In this document: in pieces, positions 15,545 to 25,983 of the stretch
Numbering within the stretch: the first letter of the stretch is position 1
How the letters are laid out: the number at the start of each line of letters is the position of its first letter
Source of the DNA: Mangrovimicrobium sediminis
Lineage (GTDB): Bacteria; Pseudomonadota; Gammaproteobacteria; Pseudomonadales; Halieaceae
Direction of reading: 5' to 3'
Length of the DNA stretch: 64,000 bases
NCBI RefSeq assembly: GCF_004745945.1
Contig: NZ_SRLE01000009.1
Span: forward strand, 310,001-374,000
Program-made: the position numbers and the translations under genes
The notes under the pieces: generated by a model
What the model was told of the DNA's origin: nothing
Seen by the model: only the letters and a program-made list of their open reading frames with translations
The model's database searches: none

Positions 15545-17743
15545 TTGCCGCACCCACGCCTGTTTCTCGTTTCGCTGCTGTTCGCCGTCGCACCCGTGCT
15601 GGCGACTCCCGCTGGTTTCGCCGGCGCGGATGCCTGCCGCGACTGCCACGCCACCCAGTTCGAGCACTGGCGCGGCTCGGACCACGACCTCGCCATGCAG
15701 GCGGCCAGTGCGCAGACCGTGCTCGGCGATTTCGACGATGCCCGCTTCGAGTACAACGGCGTCACCACGCGGTTTTTCCAGCGCGACGGCGGATATTTCG
15801 TCGCGACCGACGGCGAGGACGGCAAACTCACCGAGTACCCGGTGGCCTACGTGTTCGGCCACTATCCGCTGCAGCAGTACCTGCTGCCGCTGTCGCGCGG
15901 GCGGCTGCAGGCCCTGTCCATCGCCTGGGACTCGCGACCACAGGCCGAAGGCGGCCAGCGCTGGTACCACCTGTACCCGGACGAGGCCATAGACCACCGC
16001 GACCCGCTGCACTGGACCGGCCCCTACCAGAACTGGAACACGCGCTGCGCCGAGTGCCACAGCACCGACCTGCACAAGAACTACAGCGCGACGACGCGCA
16101 GCTTCGATACACAATACGAGGAACTCAACGTCAGTTGCGAGGCCTGCCACGGCCCCGGGCAGGCGCATGTCACGCTGGCCATTGAAGGCAAGCTGGATGG
16201 CGCCGCGGACGGCGGTTTTCCCGTGCACCTGGCACAGCGCGGCACCTGGGCCTACCCGCAGGGCGAGGCCATCGCCCGGCGCCGCGAACCACTGGAGTCG
16301 CGTTCGCAAATAGACGCCTGCGGCCGCTGCCACAGCCGGCGCGGCACGCTGGGCGATTACCACTACGGTGCGGACCTGCTGGACACCCATCGTCTGGCCC
16401 TGCCGCGCCCGCCCCTGTACCACGTCGACGGGCAGATCCTCGACGAGGACTACGTCTACGGCTCATTCACGCAGAGCAGGATGCACATGGCGGGCGTGGT
16501 GTGCAGCAACTGCCACGAGCCGCACAGCGCGAAACTGCGCGCACCGGGCAACGCGGTATGCGGCCAGTGCCACAAGCCGCAGGTGTACGACAGCGAGGAA
16601 CACCACTTCCACCCGGTGGGCAGCGCCGGGGCCGCCTGCGCCAACTGCCACATGCCCGAGACCACCTACATGGGCGTGGACCCGCGCCGCGACCACAGCC
16701 TGCGCGTGCCGCGCCCGGACCTCTCCCTGGTGCTCGGCGTGCCCAACGCCTGCAACCAGTGCCACACCGACCGCTCGCCGGACTGGGCGCTGGAAGCGCT
16801 GCGCAAGCGCGGCGTGCAGTTCCTCGACACCGCCACACACCCGGCGCGCGCGCTGGCGCAACTGCAGTCCGGCGACCTGCGCGGCGCACCGCGCGTCGCC
16901 GAGCTGGCCGGCGACGACAGCGCGCCGCCCCTGTGGCGCGCCACGGCAATGGAGGCTCTCGGCGAAGTGGGCGGACGCGATGCGCTGCAGAGCGTCGCCC
17001 AACTGCTCTACCACGACGACAGCCTGATCCGCACCAGCACCGTGCGAGCCACGGATTTCCTGCCCCTGCACCAGCGCTTCCAGTTGCTCATGCCGCTGGT
17101 CGACGACCCGGTGCGCAGCGTGCGCATGGAGGTCGCTGCGAGTCTCGCCGGCGTGCCGCTGGAGCAGGTCGCGCCGGAGCAGGCCGCCGCGCTGTCGAAG
17201 TTGTTCGGGGAATACCGTGACGTGCTGGCGGTCGATGCCGACATGCCGGCCACCCAGTTGCAGCTCGGCCTGTTCCTCACCGCCCGCGGCGAACTGCCCG
17301 CGGCCGAAGCCGCCTACCGCGAGGCGCTGCGCCTGAACCCGCAGCTGATCGGCGCCTATCTCAACCTCGCCGACCTCATGCGCGGCAGCGGCGACGAGGC
17401 CCAGGCGCGGTCGCTGCTGGAAACCGCCATGGACATCGCGCCGGACAACGGCGACGTGTTGCACTCGCTGGGCCTGCTGGAGACGCGCACCGGCAATGCG
17501 CAGCAGGCGCTGGACTACCTCGGTCGCGCCGCGGCGCTGGAACGCGGCAGCACCCGCCACCGTTTCGTCTACGCCATCGCGCTGCACGACCTCGGCCAGC
17601 CGCGCGAGGCCGTCGCGCAACTGGAGGCCCTGCAGCGGCAATCACCACAGGACCAGCAGGTGCTGCAGGCGCTCGTCACCTACTGCACGGAACTGGGGGA
17701 TACCGCCAGGGCGGAGAAATACCGGCGGCTGCTGCCGCGTTGA
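15545..17743 (+). CDS. Octaheme cytochrome c with HEAT-like and TPR repeats
   Basis: The 732-residue exported protein (signal peptide 1-20) has eight CXXCH haem-attachment motifs at about residues 31, 168, 198, 259, 320, 339, 365 and 403. A HEAT-like alpha-helical region (about 430-555, PLWRATAMEALGEVGG) and then three to four TPR units (about 570-730) follow. This is the cytochrome c554/doubled-CXXCH plus TPR architecture seen in uncharacterised periplasmic proteins. The long gap between haems 1 and 2 holds a beta-rich segment. The TTG start has GGGGA nine bases upstream. No reductase partner or cytochrome maturation gene is adjacent, so the electron donor and acceptor are unknown. Confidence 0.9.
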   Translation: MPHPRLFLVSLLFAVAPVLATPAGFAGADACRDCHATQFEHWRGSDHDLAMQAASAQTVLGDFDDARFEYNGVTTRFFQRDGGYFVATDGEDGKLTEYPVAYVFGHYPLQQYLLPLSRGRLQALSIAWDSRPQAEGGQRWYHLYPDEAIDHRDPLHWTGPYQNWNTRCAECHSTDLHKNYSATTRSFDTQYEELNVSCEACHGPGQAHVTLAIEGKLDGAADGGFPVHLAQRGTWAYPQGEAIARRREPLESRSQIDACGRCHSRRGTLGDYHYGADLLDTHRLALPRPPLYHVDGQILDEDYVYGSFTQSRMHMAGVVCSNCHEPHSAKLRAPGNAVCGQCHKPQVYDSEEHHFHPVGSAGAACANCHMPETTYMGVDPRRDHSLRVPRPDLSLVLGVPNACNQCHTDRSPDWALEALRKRGVQFLDTATHPARALAQLQSGDLRGAPRVAELAGDDSAPPLWRATAMEALGEVGGRDALQSVAQLLYHDDSLIRTSTVRATDFLPLHQRFQLLMPLVDDPVRSVRMEVAASLAGVPLEQVAPEQAAALSKLFGEYRDVLAVDADMPATQLQLGLFLTARGELPAAEAAYREALRLNPQLIGAYLNLADLMRGSGDEAQARSLLETAMDIAPDNGDVLHSLGLLETRTGNAQQALDYLGRAAALERGSTRHRFVYAIALHDLGQPREAVAQLEALQRQSPQDQQVLQALVTYCTELGDTARAEKYRRLLPR

Positions 17744-17872
17744 GCGGTAGCCGCGCGGCGCGGATCATCCGCCGCCGCGACGCGTGACCGGCCACGCGAA
17801 CCTGCCGCGAGACCTCTGCCTCGCAAAACCCCGCAAGAAAGCCGTCGCGAAGGAAGATCGGGCAGTGCGAAT

Positions 17873-18817
17873 CTAGCGCAGCGACCGGCGCTGGAACCAC
17901 TGGTCCAGCGCCGCGTAGTACACCTCGCGAATATCCGCCGACTCGTTGGCCAGCTGGTGCCCGGCGCGCGGCAGGTAGCAGACCTCGCTGCCGGCGAACA
18001 GGTCGAGCACGAAGGGCACGTTGTAGCGCCAGTCCACCGTACTGTCCTGGCGGCCCTGCACCAGCAGCAGCGGCCCCACACCCAGTTCCTTGCGCGACAG
18101 GCCGCCGAGCCAGCGCTTCAGGGCCACCAGCCAGCGCAGGGACACCTGGCTCGCCTGCAGCGGGTCGCTGCGCACGAACTCGAGGAACGCCCCGTCGGAG
18201 GTGTTGCGATTGAACTTGCGCGCCACGCCCTCGGTAAAGGGTGCCATCAGGAAAATCCCCAAACGCACCAGCGTCCAGTGCGCCGGGCGCACCAGCGGCG
18301 CCAGGTAGGCGACGCCGGCGAAGGGCCAGGAACCGCGACGGGCGTATTCGGTCAGCGCCGCACAGCCGGTGCTCTGGCCGATGGCGTACAGGGGCAGGTT
18401 TGCGGGCAGGCCGCCGGCGGCCAGCGCGTCCTCGATGGCCAGCGCGTACTCACCAAAATCGTCAATGGCCGCCGGCTCGCCGGAGGACAGGCCGTGGCCG
18501 GGCAGGTCGAAGATCAGCACGTTGTAGCCGCGTGACAGGCCGTACGCCACCAGCTTGTCGAACAGGCCAGAGTGGTCGAAGTAGCCGTGCACCAGGAACA
18601 GGTTGCCGCGCGCCGCCGGCTGCAGCCAGCGGTGCAGCATCAGGCGGTGCTCTCCGGAATCGATGTAGCCGCCGCGGTAGGCGGCCTCGGGAAAGTGCGC
18701 GCTGAAGTCCAGGTGGTAGGCGCGGCAAAACGCCACCAGGGGAGCGGGCGGGAAGGCGTCGTCGCCAAACGGGGGCAGTGCCTCGCGCAGTTGCTGCAGT
18801 TCGCCGGCGTTCAGCAT
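17873..18817 (-). CDS. Alpha/beta hydrolase, serine aminopeptidase S33 / lysophospholipase-like
   Basis: A 314-residue protein with the alpha/beta-hydrolase fold: FLVHGYFDHSG oxyanion region, nucleophile elbow GQSTG (Ser near residue 149), acid in LLVQGRQDSTVDW and His in PRAGHQLANE. The nearest named groups are monoglyceride lipase and lysophospholipase (Hydrolase_4). There is no signal peptide, so it is probably cytosolic or membrane-peripheral. It lies 73 bases downstream of fba on the same strand. Confidence 0.82.
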   Translation of the reverse strand: MLNAGELQQLREALPPFGDDAFPPAPLVAFCRAYHLDFSAHFPEAAYRGGYIDSGEHRLMLHRWLQPAARGNLFLVHGYFDHSGLFDKLVAYGLSRGYNVLIFDLPGHGLSSGEPAAIDDFGEYALAIEDALAAGGLPANLPLYAIGQSTGCAALTEYARRGSWPFAGVAYLAPLVRPAHWTLVRLGIFLMAPFTEGVARKFNRNTSDGAFLEFVRSDPLQASQVSLRWLVALKRWLGGLSRKELGVGPLLLVQGRQDSTVDWRYNVPFVLDLFAGSEVCYLPRAGHQLANESADIREVYYAALDQWFQRRSLR

Positions 18818-18890
18818 GGTGCGGCGCCGCAGCCAGTGGTGAGGGCCGCGATACCCGGGGCCGGGCGTCGCGGCAACAGGCCAGCCAGCT

Positions 18891-19955
18891 TCAATTGACC
18901 TGCGGCTTGAGCTCCCCGGCGTCGTAGCGCTTCTGCATCTTCTCCAGCGACACGACCTTGATCTTGTCCGCCATGCCTGCGGTGCCGAAGGCCTCGTAGC
19001 GGGCGATACAGATATCGCGCATCGCCTCGATGGTCTTGGCCAGGTACTTGCGCGGGTCGAACTCGGCCGGGTGTTCGGCCATGAAACGGCGGATGGCGCC
19101 GGTGGAGGCCAGGCGCAGGTCGGTGTCGATGTTCACCTTGCGCACGCCGTGGCGGATGCCCTCCTGGATCTGCTCCACGGGCACGCCGTAGGTCTCCGGG
19201 ATGGCGCCGCCGAACTCATTGATCACCGCCAGCCAGTCCTGCGGTACGGAGGACGATCCGTGCATCACCAGGTGGGTGTTGGGGATGCGCTGGTTGATCT
19301 CCTTGATGCGGTCGATGGCGAGGATGTCGCCGGTGGGCGGGCGGGTGAACTTGTAGGCGCCGTGGCTGGTGCCGCAGGCGATGGCCAGGGCGTCCACCGC
19401 GGTGGCGGCGACGAACTGCGCGGCCTCCTCCGGGTCGGTGAGCATCTGGTCGTGGGTCAGCTTGCCCTCGGCGCCGATGCCGTCTTCCTCGCCCGCCTCG
19501 CCGGTTTCCAGCGAGCCCAGGCAACCCAGTTCACCCTCCACGGACACGCCACAGGCGTGGGCCATTTCCACCGCCAGTTTGGTGACGCTGACGTTGTAGT
19601 CGTAGTCCATCGGCGTCTTGCCGTCCTCGCCCAGGGAGCCGTCCATCATCACCGATGAAAAGCCCAGCTGGATGGAGCGCTGGCACACCGCAGGCGAAGT
19701 GCCGTGGTCCTGGTGCACCACCACGGGAATATGCGGGAACTCCTTCATCGCCGCTTCCATCATGGCGTGCAGGAAGGGCGCGCCGGCGTACTTCCGCGCG
19801 CCGGCGCTGGCCTGCATGATCACCGGCGAATTGGTCTTGTCCGCCGCTTCCATGATGGCGCGGGTCTGCTCCAGGTTGTTGACGTTGAACGCGGGCACAC
19901 CGTAGCCGTGTTCCGCGGCGTGATCCAGCAACTGGCGCATACTGATAAGTGACAT
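18891..19955 (-). CDS. fba: Fructose-bisphosphate aldolase, class II
   Basis: The 354-residue protein has the class II zinc and substrate motifs HQDHG (His near 81-84), [18 protein letters not shown] and HGSSSVPQ. It interconverts fructose-1,6-bisphosphate with DHAP and glyceraldehyde-3-phosphate in the cytosol. It is the last gene of a tkt-epd-pgk-fba cluster, 18 bases after pgk. Length and the C-terminal [14 protein letters not shown] fit the proteobacterial Calvin/glycolysis-type subgroup. Confidence 0.96.
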   Translation of the reverse strand: MSLISMRQLLDHAAEHGYGVPAFNVNNLEQTRAIMEAADKTNSPVIMQASAGARKYAGAPFLHAMMEAAMKEFPHIPVVVHQDHGTSPAVCQRSIQLGFSSVMMDGSLGEDGKTPMDYDYNVSVTKLAVEMAHACGVSVEGELGCLGSLETGEAGEEDGIGAEGKLTHDQMLTDPEEAAQFVAATAVDALAIACGTSHGAYKFTRPPTGDILAIDRIKEINQRIPNTHLVMHGSSSVPQDWLAVINEFGGAIPETYGVPVEQIQEGIRHGVRKVNIDTDLRLASTGAIRRFMAEHPAEFDPRKYLAKTIEAMRDICIARYEAFGTAGMADKIKVVSLEKMQKRYDAGELKPQVN

Positions 19956-19973
19956 GTGATTTCCTCGGTGAAG

Positions 19974-21143
19974 TCAGTCCGCGGCGCGGGACTCGAGCAT
20001 GGCGACGGCGGGGAGTACCTTGCCTTCGACGTACTCGAGGAAGGCGCCACCGCCGGTTGAGATATAAGAAACCTTATCGGCAATGCCGTATTTGTCAATC
20101 GCCGCCAGGGTATCGCCGCCACCGGCGAGGGAGAACGCGGGGGAGTCGGCAATCGCCAGCGACAGGGCCTTGGTGCCGCCGCCGAACTGGTCGAATTCGA
20201 ACACGCCCACCGGGCCGTTCCACAGGATAGTGCCCGCCTGTTTCAGGATCTCGGCGATCTGCGCCGCGGCCTGCGGGCCAATATCGAAGATCATGTCGTC
20301 GTCCTGCACGGCGTCGGCGGACTTGGTCTCGGCGGCGGCAGTCTCGGAAAACTCCTTGCCGGTGACCACGTCCGGGGGCAGCGGGATGCTGGTCTTGTCC
20401 ATCAGCGCCTTCGCCGCCGGCACCAGGTCCGCCTCGCACAGGGACTTGCCCACCGGCTTGCCCGCCGCGGCGAGGAACGTATTGGCGATGCCGCCGCCGA
20501 CGATCAACTGGTCGACCTTCTCGGAAAGAGTCTCGAGCACCGTGAGCTTGGTGGAGACCTTGGAGCCGCCGACGATGGCCACCATCGGCCGTGCCGGGCT
20601 GGACAGCGCCTGCTGCAGGGCGTTGAGCTCGCCCTCGAGCAGCGGGCCGGCGCAGGCCACCGGGGCGAACTTGGCCACGCCGTGGGTCGAGGCCTGGGCG
20701 CGGTGGGCGGTGCCGAAGGCGTCCATCACGAAAATTTCACACAGCCCGGCGTAGGCTTTGGCCAGGCTCTCGTCGTCCTTTTTCTCGCCGGGGTTGAAGC
20801 GCACGTTCTCGAGCAGGGCGACCTCGCCGTCGTTGAGCTCCACGCCGAGCTTCCAGTCCTCCACCAGGGTGACCTTCTGCCCGAGCAGGCCGGACAGGTG
20901 CTCGGCGACCGGGGCCATGGAGTACTGGGCGTCGTACTCGCCCTCGGTGGGCCGTCCCAGGTGCGACATCAGGATGACCTTCGCACCGGCGTCGCGCGCC
21001 GCCTCGATGGTGGGCAGCGCTGCGCGGATGCGCGCATCCGAGCTGACCTTGCCGTCTTTCACCGGCACGTTGAGGTCCTCGCGGATCAGTACCCGCTTGC
21101 CGGCGAGCGCCTGGTCGCGCATGAGTTTCACATTGAGTGCCAT
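19974..21143 (-). CDS. pgk: Phosphoglycerate kinase
   Basis: A 389-residue protein with the PGK signature [35 protein letters not shown] and the ATP-site STGGGAFLE. It transfers phosphate between 1,3-bisphosphoglycerate and ADP. GGAGAGG precedes the ATG by six bases. It lies 129 bases downstream of epd and just before fba. Confidence 0.97.
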   Translation of the reverse strand: MALNVKLMRDQALAGKRVLIREDLNVPVKDGKVSSDARIRAALPTIEAARDAGAKVILMSHLGRPTEGEYDAQYSMAPVAEHLSGLLGQKVTLVEDWKLGVELNDGEVALLENVRFNPGEKKDDESLAKAYAGLCEIFVMDAFGTAHRAQASTHGVAKFAPVACAGPLLEGELNALQQALSSPARPMVAIVGGSKVSTKLTVLETLSEKVDQLIVGGGIANTFLAAAGKPVGKSLCEADLVPAAKALMDKTSIPLPPDVVTGKEFSETAAAETKSADAVQDDDMIFDIGPQAAAQIAEILKQAGTILWNGPVGVFEFDQFGGGTKALSLAIADSPAFSLAGGGDTLAAIDKYGIADKVSYISTGGGAFLEYVEGKVLPAVAMLESRAAD

Positions 21144-21272
21144 GGAATACCTCTCCTTGCTTGGCTGGCTGGGGTGGTTCGGCTTTAGTTGGCAAAACCC
21201 GCGTTTGCGAAGCCCGGGTCAGGGGCAACAGGGTAGCCCGAGTCCGCCGTCCGGGGCATCGCCCCGCCCGGG

Positions 21273-22289
21273 TCAACGCGCCAACTGCGACCAGAGATGG
21301 GCGATCTCCAGCATGCGGTTGGCGTACGCCCATTCATTATCGAACCAGGTGAGCACTTTCACCAGCCGCGTGCCGCTGACACGGGTCTGGCTGGCGTCCA
21401 CGATACTGGATCGCGGGTCGTGATTGAAATCGCAGGAGGCCAGGGGTTCGCGGGTGTAGCCCAGCACGCCGCCAAAGCGCTCCAGCGCCGCCGCCTCCAG
21501 GGCCGCGTTGACCGCCGTCACGCTGGTGTCGTTGAGCGCCTGCACGGTGAGGTCCATGGCCGAGACGTTGAGCGTGGGCACGCGCAAGGCCTGGGCGGAA
21601 AAACGCCCGGCCAGCTCCGGCAGGATGCGCTCCACGCCCTTCGCCAACCCAGTGTCGATGGGGATGATCGACTGGAAGGCGGCGCGGGTCTTACGCAGGT
21701 CGGTGTTGTGGTAGGCGTCCAGCACCGGCTGGTCGTTCATCGCCGAGTGGATGGTGGTGATGGTGCCGGTCTCGATGCCGATGGTGTCCGCCAGGGCGCG
21801 GATTACCGGCACAATACCGTTGGTGGTGCAGGAGGCCGCGGAGACGATGCGGTGCTCCGCGCGCAGGTCGTCCTGGTTGACGCCGAACACGATGGTGGCG
21901 TCGACGTCGGCCTGGGCCGGCTGGGAGAACAGCAGCCGCTGGGCACCGCGCTGCAGGTGGCGCTCGGCGGTGTCACGGTCGGAAAAGGCGCCGGTGCATT
22001 CGAGCACGATGTCCACCCCGAGGTCGCCCCAGGGCAGCGCGTCGATGTCGGCGCAGCGCAGCAGGGCGATGGGGTGGCCGTCCACCCGCAGGGTGTCCTC
22101 GTCGCCGGACAACTCGCCGGGAAAGCGGCCGTGGGTGGAGTCGTAGCGGGTCAAGTGCAGCAAGGTGGCAGCGTCGGCCAGCTCGTTGATCGCCACTACC
22201 TCGAGTTCCCCGCGCAGGGGGCTCTCCTGCAGGGCGCGCAGCACGCTGCGGCCGATCCTGCCGAAGCCGTTGATCGCCAGCCGTGTCAT
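21273..22289 (-). CDS. epd: Erythrose-4-phosphate dehydrogenase (GAPDH-like)
   Basis: A 338-residue GAPDH-superfamily protein with the Rossmann start INGFGRIGRSVLRAL and catalytic Cys in SAASCTTN. Segments AINELADAATLLHL, GVNQDDLRAEHRIVS and CDFNHDPRSSIVD follow E. coli Epd rather than GapA, and the tkt-epd-pgk-fba order supports this. Epd makes 4-phosphoerythronate, the first step of DXP-independent pyridoxal phosphate synthesis, from erythrose-4-phosphate that transketolase supplies. Some GAPDH activity cannot be excluded. Confidence 0.88.
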   Translation of the reverse strand: MTRLAINGFGRIGRSVLRALQESPLRGELEVVAINELADAATLLHLTRYDSTHGRFPGELSGDEDTLRVDGHPIALLRCADIDALPWGDLGVDIVLECTGAFSDRDTAERHLQRGAQRLLFSQPAQADVDATIVFGVNQDDLRAEHRIVSAASCTTNGIVPVIRALADTIGIETGTITTIHSAMNDQPVLDAYHNTDLRKTRAAFQSIIPIDTGLAKGVERILPELAGRFSAQALRVPTLNVSAMDLTVQALNDTSVTAVNAALEAAALERFGGVLGYTREPLASCDFNHDPRSSIVDASQTRVSGTRLVKVLTWFDNEWAYANRMLEIAHLWSQLAR

Positions 22290-22314
22290 GCCCCGCCCCC
22301 TGTGGACATAGCGG

Positions 22315-24318
22315 TCAGTCGAACAGGACGTCTTCCACCGCGGCGACCACGTTGTCCACGGTAAAGCCGAACTCCTCGAACAGCGCGCCGGCCGGGGCGG
22401 ACTCGCCGAAGCTGGTCATGCCGATGATGCGCCCGTCCAGGCCCACGTACTTGTACCAGTAGTCGGCGGACAGCGCCTCCACGGCGACCCGGGCGGGCAC
22501 GTCCGAGGGCAGTACGGACTCGCGGTAGGCGGCGTCCTGGGCCTCGAACACCTCGGTGCAGGGCATGGAGACCACGCGCACCCGCTTGCCGGCATCCGCC
22601 AGGCGCTGGGCGGCGTCCATGGCCAGGCCGACTTCGGAACCGGTGGCGATGAGCACGGCCTCGGGGGTGCCGTCACAATCGCGCAGCACGTAGCCGCCGC
22701 GGGCAATCGCCGCCAGCTGGGCGGCGTCGCGGGACTGGTGCGGCAGGTTCTGGCGCGAGAACACCAGGGCCGAGGGGCCGTCGCGGCGCTCGATGGCGGA
22801 TTTCCAGGCCACCGCGGATTCCACCGCGTCGCAGGGCCGCCAGGTGTCCAGGTTCGGCGTATTGCGCAGGTTGGCCACCTGCTCCACCGGCTGGTGGGTG
22901 GGGCCGTCCTCGCCCAGGCCGATGGAGTCGTGGGTGTACACCCAGATCGCGTGCTGCTTCATCAGCGCGGACATACGCACGGCGTTGCGCATGTATTCCA
23001 TGAAGACCAGGAAGGTGGCGCCGTAGTTGATGAAGCCGCCGTGCAGGGCGATGCCGTTGGCGATGGCGCCCATGCCGAACTCGCGCACGCCATAGAAGAG
23101 GTAGTTGCCGCTGGCGTCGTCGTGGGTCAGGCCTTTGGAGCCTTTCCACATGGTCAGGTTGGAGCCCGCCAGGTCGGCGGAGCCGCCCAGCAGTTCCGGC
23201 AGCAGCGGGCCGTAGGCGTTGAGGCAGTTCTGCGAGGCTTTGCGCGAGGCGATGGTCTGGCCATCCGCCTGGCACTGTTCGACGTAGGCCTGGGCCTGGG
23301 CGCCGAAGTCCTCGGGCAGCTCACCGGCCAGGCGGCGGCGCAGTTCGGCCGCCAGTTCCGGGTGGGCCGCGGCGTAGGCGTCCATGCTCGCCTGCCAGGC
23401 TGTTTCCGCCTCGGCGCCCGCGCTGTGCGCGTTCCAGCCGGCGTAGACCTCCTCGGGAATGACGAAGGGCTCATGCGGCCAGTCCAGGGCCACGCGGGTA
23501 GCGGCCACTTCATCGGCGCCCAGCGCCGCACCGTGGCAGGACTCGGTGCCCTGCTTGTTGGGCGAGCCCTTGCCGATGATGGTCTTGCAGCAGATCAGGG
23601 TGGGCTTGCCGGTCTCCTCGCGGGCGGCCTGGATGGCGGCCTTCACTTCGGAGGCGCTGTGGCCGTTGACGTCGTTGATCACGTGCCAGCCGTAGGCGCG
23701 GAAGCGCGCCGGGGTGTCGTCGGTAAACCAGCCCTCGACCTCGCCGTCGATGGAGATGCCGTTGTCGTCGTAGAAGGCGATCAGCTTGCCCAGGCCCAGG
23801 GTACCGGCCAGGGAGCAGACCTCGTGGGAGATGCCCTCCATCAGGCAGCCGTCACCCAGGAATACATAAGTGTGGTGGTCGATGACCGTGTGGCCGTCGC
23901 GGTTGTAGCGGTCGGCCAGGGCTTTTTCCGCCACCGCCATGCCCACCGCGTTGCCCAGGCCCTGGCCCAGCGGGCCGGTGGTGGTCTCGACGCCGGGGGT
24001 GTAGCCGTATTCCGGGTGACCCGGGGTCTTGCTGTGCAGCTGGCGGAAGTTCTTGATGTCGTCGATGGTCAGGTCGTAGCCGGACAGGTGCAGCAGGGAG
24101 TACAGCAACATGGAGCCGTGGCCGTTGGAGAGCACGAAACGGTCGCGGTTGGGCCAGGCCGGGTTGGCCGGGTTGTGGCTCAGGTAGTCGTTCCACAGCA
24201 CCTCGGCGATATCCGCCATGCCCATCGGCGCGCCGGGGTGGCCGCTGTTGGCCTTCTGTACGGCGTCCATGGACAGGGCGCGAATGGCATTCGCGAGTTC
24301 GGTACGGGTTGCGGGCAT
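22315..24318 (-). CDS. tkt: Transketolase
   Basis: The 667-residue protein has the thiamine-diphosphate motifs of transketolase: [10 protein letters not shown] (about 22-31), [12 protein letters not shown] (about 153-164) and [14 protein letters not shown] (about 463-476). It moves two-carbon units in the pentose phosphate pathway and supplies erythrose-4-phosphate. GGAG lies six bases before the ATG. It heads the tkt-epd-pgk-fba cluster. Confidence 0.97.
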   Translation of the reverse strand: MPATRTELANAIRALSMDAVQKANSGHPGAPMGMADIAEVLWNDYLSHNPANPAWPNRDRFVLSNGHGSMLLYSLLHLSGYDLTIDDIKNFRQLHSKTPGHPEYGYTPGVETTTGPLGQGLGNAVGMAVAEKALADRYNRDGHTVIDHHTYVFLGDGCLMEGISHEVCSLAGTLGLGKLIAFYDDNGISIDGEVEGWFTDDTPARFRAYGWHVINDVNGHSASEVKAAIQAAREETGKPTLICCKTIIGKGSPNKQGTESCHGAALGADEVAATRVALDWPHEPFVIPEEVYAGWNAHSAGAEAETAWQASMDAYAAAHPELAAELRRRLAGELPEDFGAQAQAYVEQCQADGQTIASRKASQNCLNAYGPLLPELLGGSADLAGSNLTMWKGSKGLTHDDASGNYLFYGVREFGMGAIANGIALHGGFINYGATFLVFMEYMRNAVRMSALMKQHAIWVYTHDSIGLGEDGPTHQPVEQVANLRNTPNLDTWRPCDAVESAVAWKSAIERRDGPSALVFSRQNLPHQSRDAAQLAAIARGGYVLRDCDGTPEAVLIATGSEVGLAMDAAQRLADAGKRVRVVSMPCTEVFEAQDAAYRESVLPSDVPARVAVEALSADYWYKYVGLDGRIIGMTSFGESAPAGALFEEFGFTVDNVVAAVEDVLFD

Positions 24319-24546
24319 GGGTATCTCCGGGCGCTTGCGGGCGTCTGGTCAAAAAAAGGCCGCTATTTTGGCGTAACGGGGGGCACGGGGCAAACCTCGG
24401 GGGCGTAAATTGTTGGGGGCCGAAACTGGCCCATCCAGGGCCAGCGCAGGGTCCGTAGCGGCGCAATTGCTATCATTCGGCTGACGCGAACTGCTAATAT
24501 CGATCCCCTCCTACAAAAATGACAGAACAACCCGGAGGACCGCCTG

Positions 24547-24996
24547 ATGCAGGCTGATCGAATCGCCGACTATCTCGCGATCTGCGACACCAAGGCGCGC
24601 TATTGCCGCTGCCTGGACACCAAGGACTGGGACGGCTTCGCCAATGTCTTCACCGAGGACCTGCGTCTCGACACCACCCCCGCCGGTGGCGTGGTCACCG
24701 AGGGGCGCGAGGCGACCCTGCAGATGGTGCGCGGCTCCCTGGACAACGCGCAGACCGCCCACCAGGTGCACACCCCGGAAATTCATTTCGACGGCGACAG
24801 CGCCGACGTCATCTGGGCCATGCAGGACCGCGTGGTCTGGGACGCGGAGCGCGCGGCCCAAATCGGCATGCGCGGACTGACCGGCTACGGCCACTACCAC
24901 GAGCACTATGTGAAGTGCGCCGACGGGCAGTGGCGCATCGCCCGGCAGAAGCTCACCCGGCTGCTGGTGGACATCGACCCGGTCGCCGCCGCCTGA
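24547..24996 (+). CDS. SnoaL-like (NTF2-fold) protein
   Basis: A 149-residue NTF2-like protein of the SnoaL_4 type: AICDTKARYCRCLDTKDWD, FANVFTEDL, TAHQVHTPEIHFDGD and GHYHEHYVKCADGQWRIA. Members are dehydratases, isomerases or ligand-binding proteins; the reaction is unknown. GGAGGA precedes the ATG by seven bases. An SDR gene starts 62 bases downstream, a common pairing in steroid, terpene or aromatic catabolism, which is only suggestive here. Confidence 0.8.
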   Translation: MQADRIADYLAICDTKARYCRCLDTKDWDGFANVFTEDLRLDTTPAGGVVTEGREATLQMVRGSLDNAQTAHQVHTPEIHFDGDSADVIWAMQDRVVWDAERAAQIGMRGLTGYGHYHEHYVKCADGQWRIARQKLTRLLVDIDPVAAA

Positions 24997-25058
24997 CTCC
25001 CGTCGCCCGGGGGGGTGTCACCCGCCGGGCCAGGTATCTGTAAGAAAGGAACTCGGTA

Positions 25059-25898
25059 ATGCATGAAGCACATTTTCGCGGCGGCTGCGCCGTTGTCACC
25101 GGCGCCGGCTCCGGGCTCGGCGAGGCCATGGCCCTGCGTTTCGCCGCCGCCGGCGCGGCGGTTGTCGCACTGGATATCGATGTCGAGCGTGCCAACGCTA
25201 CAGCGCAGCGCATCAAGGCGGACGGACACCGCGCCATGGCGCTGCAACTCGACGTCGCAGACCCCTGCGCACTGGCCGCGGCCGCGGATGCCGTACGCGA
25301 ATTCGGCGGCTGTTCGGTGCTGTGCGCCAACGCCGGCGTTCAACAGTTCGGCGCCATCGACAAACTCACTGCGCAGGACTGGCGCTGGGTACTGGACGTC
25401 AACCTGCTCGGCCTGATCAACACGGTCACCACCTTCCTGCCGCTGCTGCGTGACAGCGAGTACTCGCGGCATATCGTGGTCACCTCCTCCTCCGTCGTCC
25501 ACACCCCGGGCATCCGCATGGCCGCCTACACCACCAGCAAGTACGCGGTGACCGGCTTCGCCGAAACCCTGCGCATGGAGCTGGCGCCGGAGAACATCGG
25601 CGTCAGCATCCTGTTCCCCTCGGGCATGGTCACCCGCCACCTCGAGAGCAGCGCGCTGGCCCGCCCCGAGGCGCTGGGCAAGTCCGAGCTGCGCCGCGAG
25701 GACATCGACGCCATGATGGCCAGCCGCGACATGGACCAGGGTTCGCATGTGGCGACGGCGGAATACGCCACCCGCCACCTGCTGCGCGACGTCGCCGCCA
25801 ACGAGCGCTACATCCTCACCCACGACGACTACCGCGCCACCCTGGAAGACAACTTCGCCGAGTTGCTGGAGGCCCACGCGCGGGCGCAGGAGGACTGA
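25059..25898 (+). CDS. Short-chain dehydrogenase/reductase
   Basis: A 279-residue classical SDR with the cofactor loop TGAGSGLG (about 14-21), CANAG (about 89-93), Asn in LDVNLLG, catalytic Ser in VTSSS and YTTSKYA (Tyr near 156). Asp after the second beta strand (ALDIDVERA) suggests NAD(H) preference. The substrate is unknown. It probably forms a unit with the SnoaL-like gene. Confidence 0.87.
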   Translation: MHEAHFRGGCAVVTGAGSGLGEAMALRFAAAGAAVVALDIDVERANATAQRIKADGHRAMALQLDVADPCALAAAADAVREFGGCSVLCANAGVQQFGAIDKLTAQDWRWVLDVNLLGLINTVTTFLPLLRDSEYSRHIVVTSSSVVHTPGIRMAAYTTSKYAVTGFAETLRMELAPENIGVSILFPSGMVTRHLESSALARPEALGKSELRREDIDAMMASRDMDQGSHVATAEYATRHLLRDVAANERYILTHDDYRATLEDNFAELLEAHARAQED

Positions 25899-25931
25899 GC
25901 CGCTCCCGGCTCCGAGCCCCACGGCCAGAAT

Positions 25932-25955
25932 CTATATCAAAATATTTTGATATAG
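25932..25955. promoter_or_regulatory. Perfect 24-bp palindrome, probable SahR-type operator
   Basis: Half-site CTATATCAAAAT is followed immediately by its exact reverse complement. It is an AT-rich island in GC-rich DNA, 28 bases upstream of the ArsR-type regulator start. Position and form fit autoregulation by the product of 25984-27009. The 3' half contains TTGATA, which doubles as a -35 element. Confidence 0.85.
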
Positions 25956-25975
25956 CCTGCAAGCCCTGCTAGACT
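25947..25975 (+). promoter_or_regulatory. Predicted sigma-70 promoter for the SAM-cycle genes (leaderless)
   Basis: TTGATA (25947-25952), 17 bases, then TAGACT (25970-25975). The expected transcript start near 25982 is only about two bases before the ATG at 25984, which fits the absence of any ribosome binding site. The -35 lies inside the palindrome, so a bound repressor would block polymerase. Prediction from sequence only. Confidence 0.6.
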
Positions 25976-25983
25976 CCGCGGCC

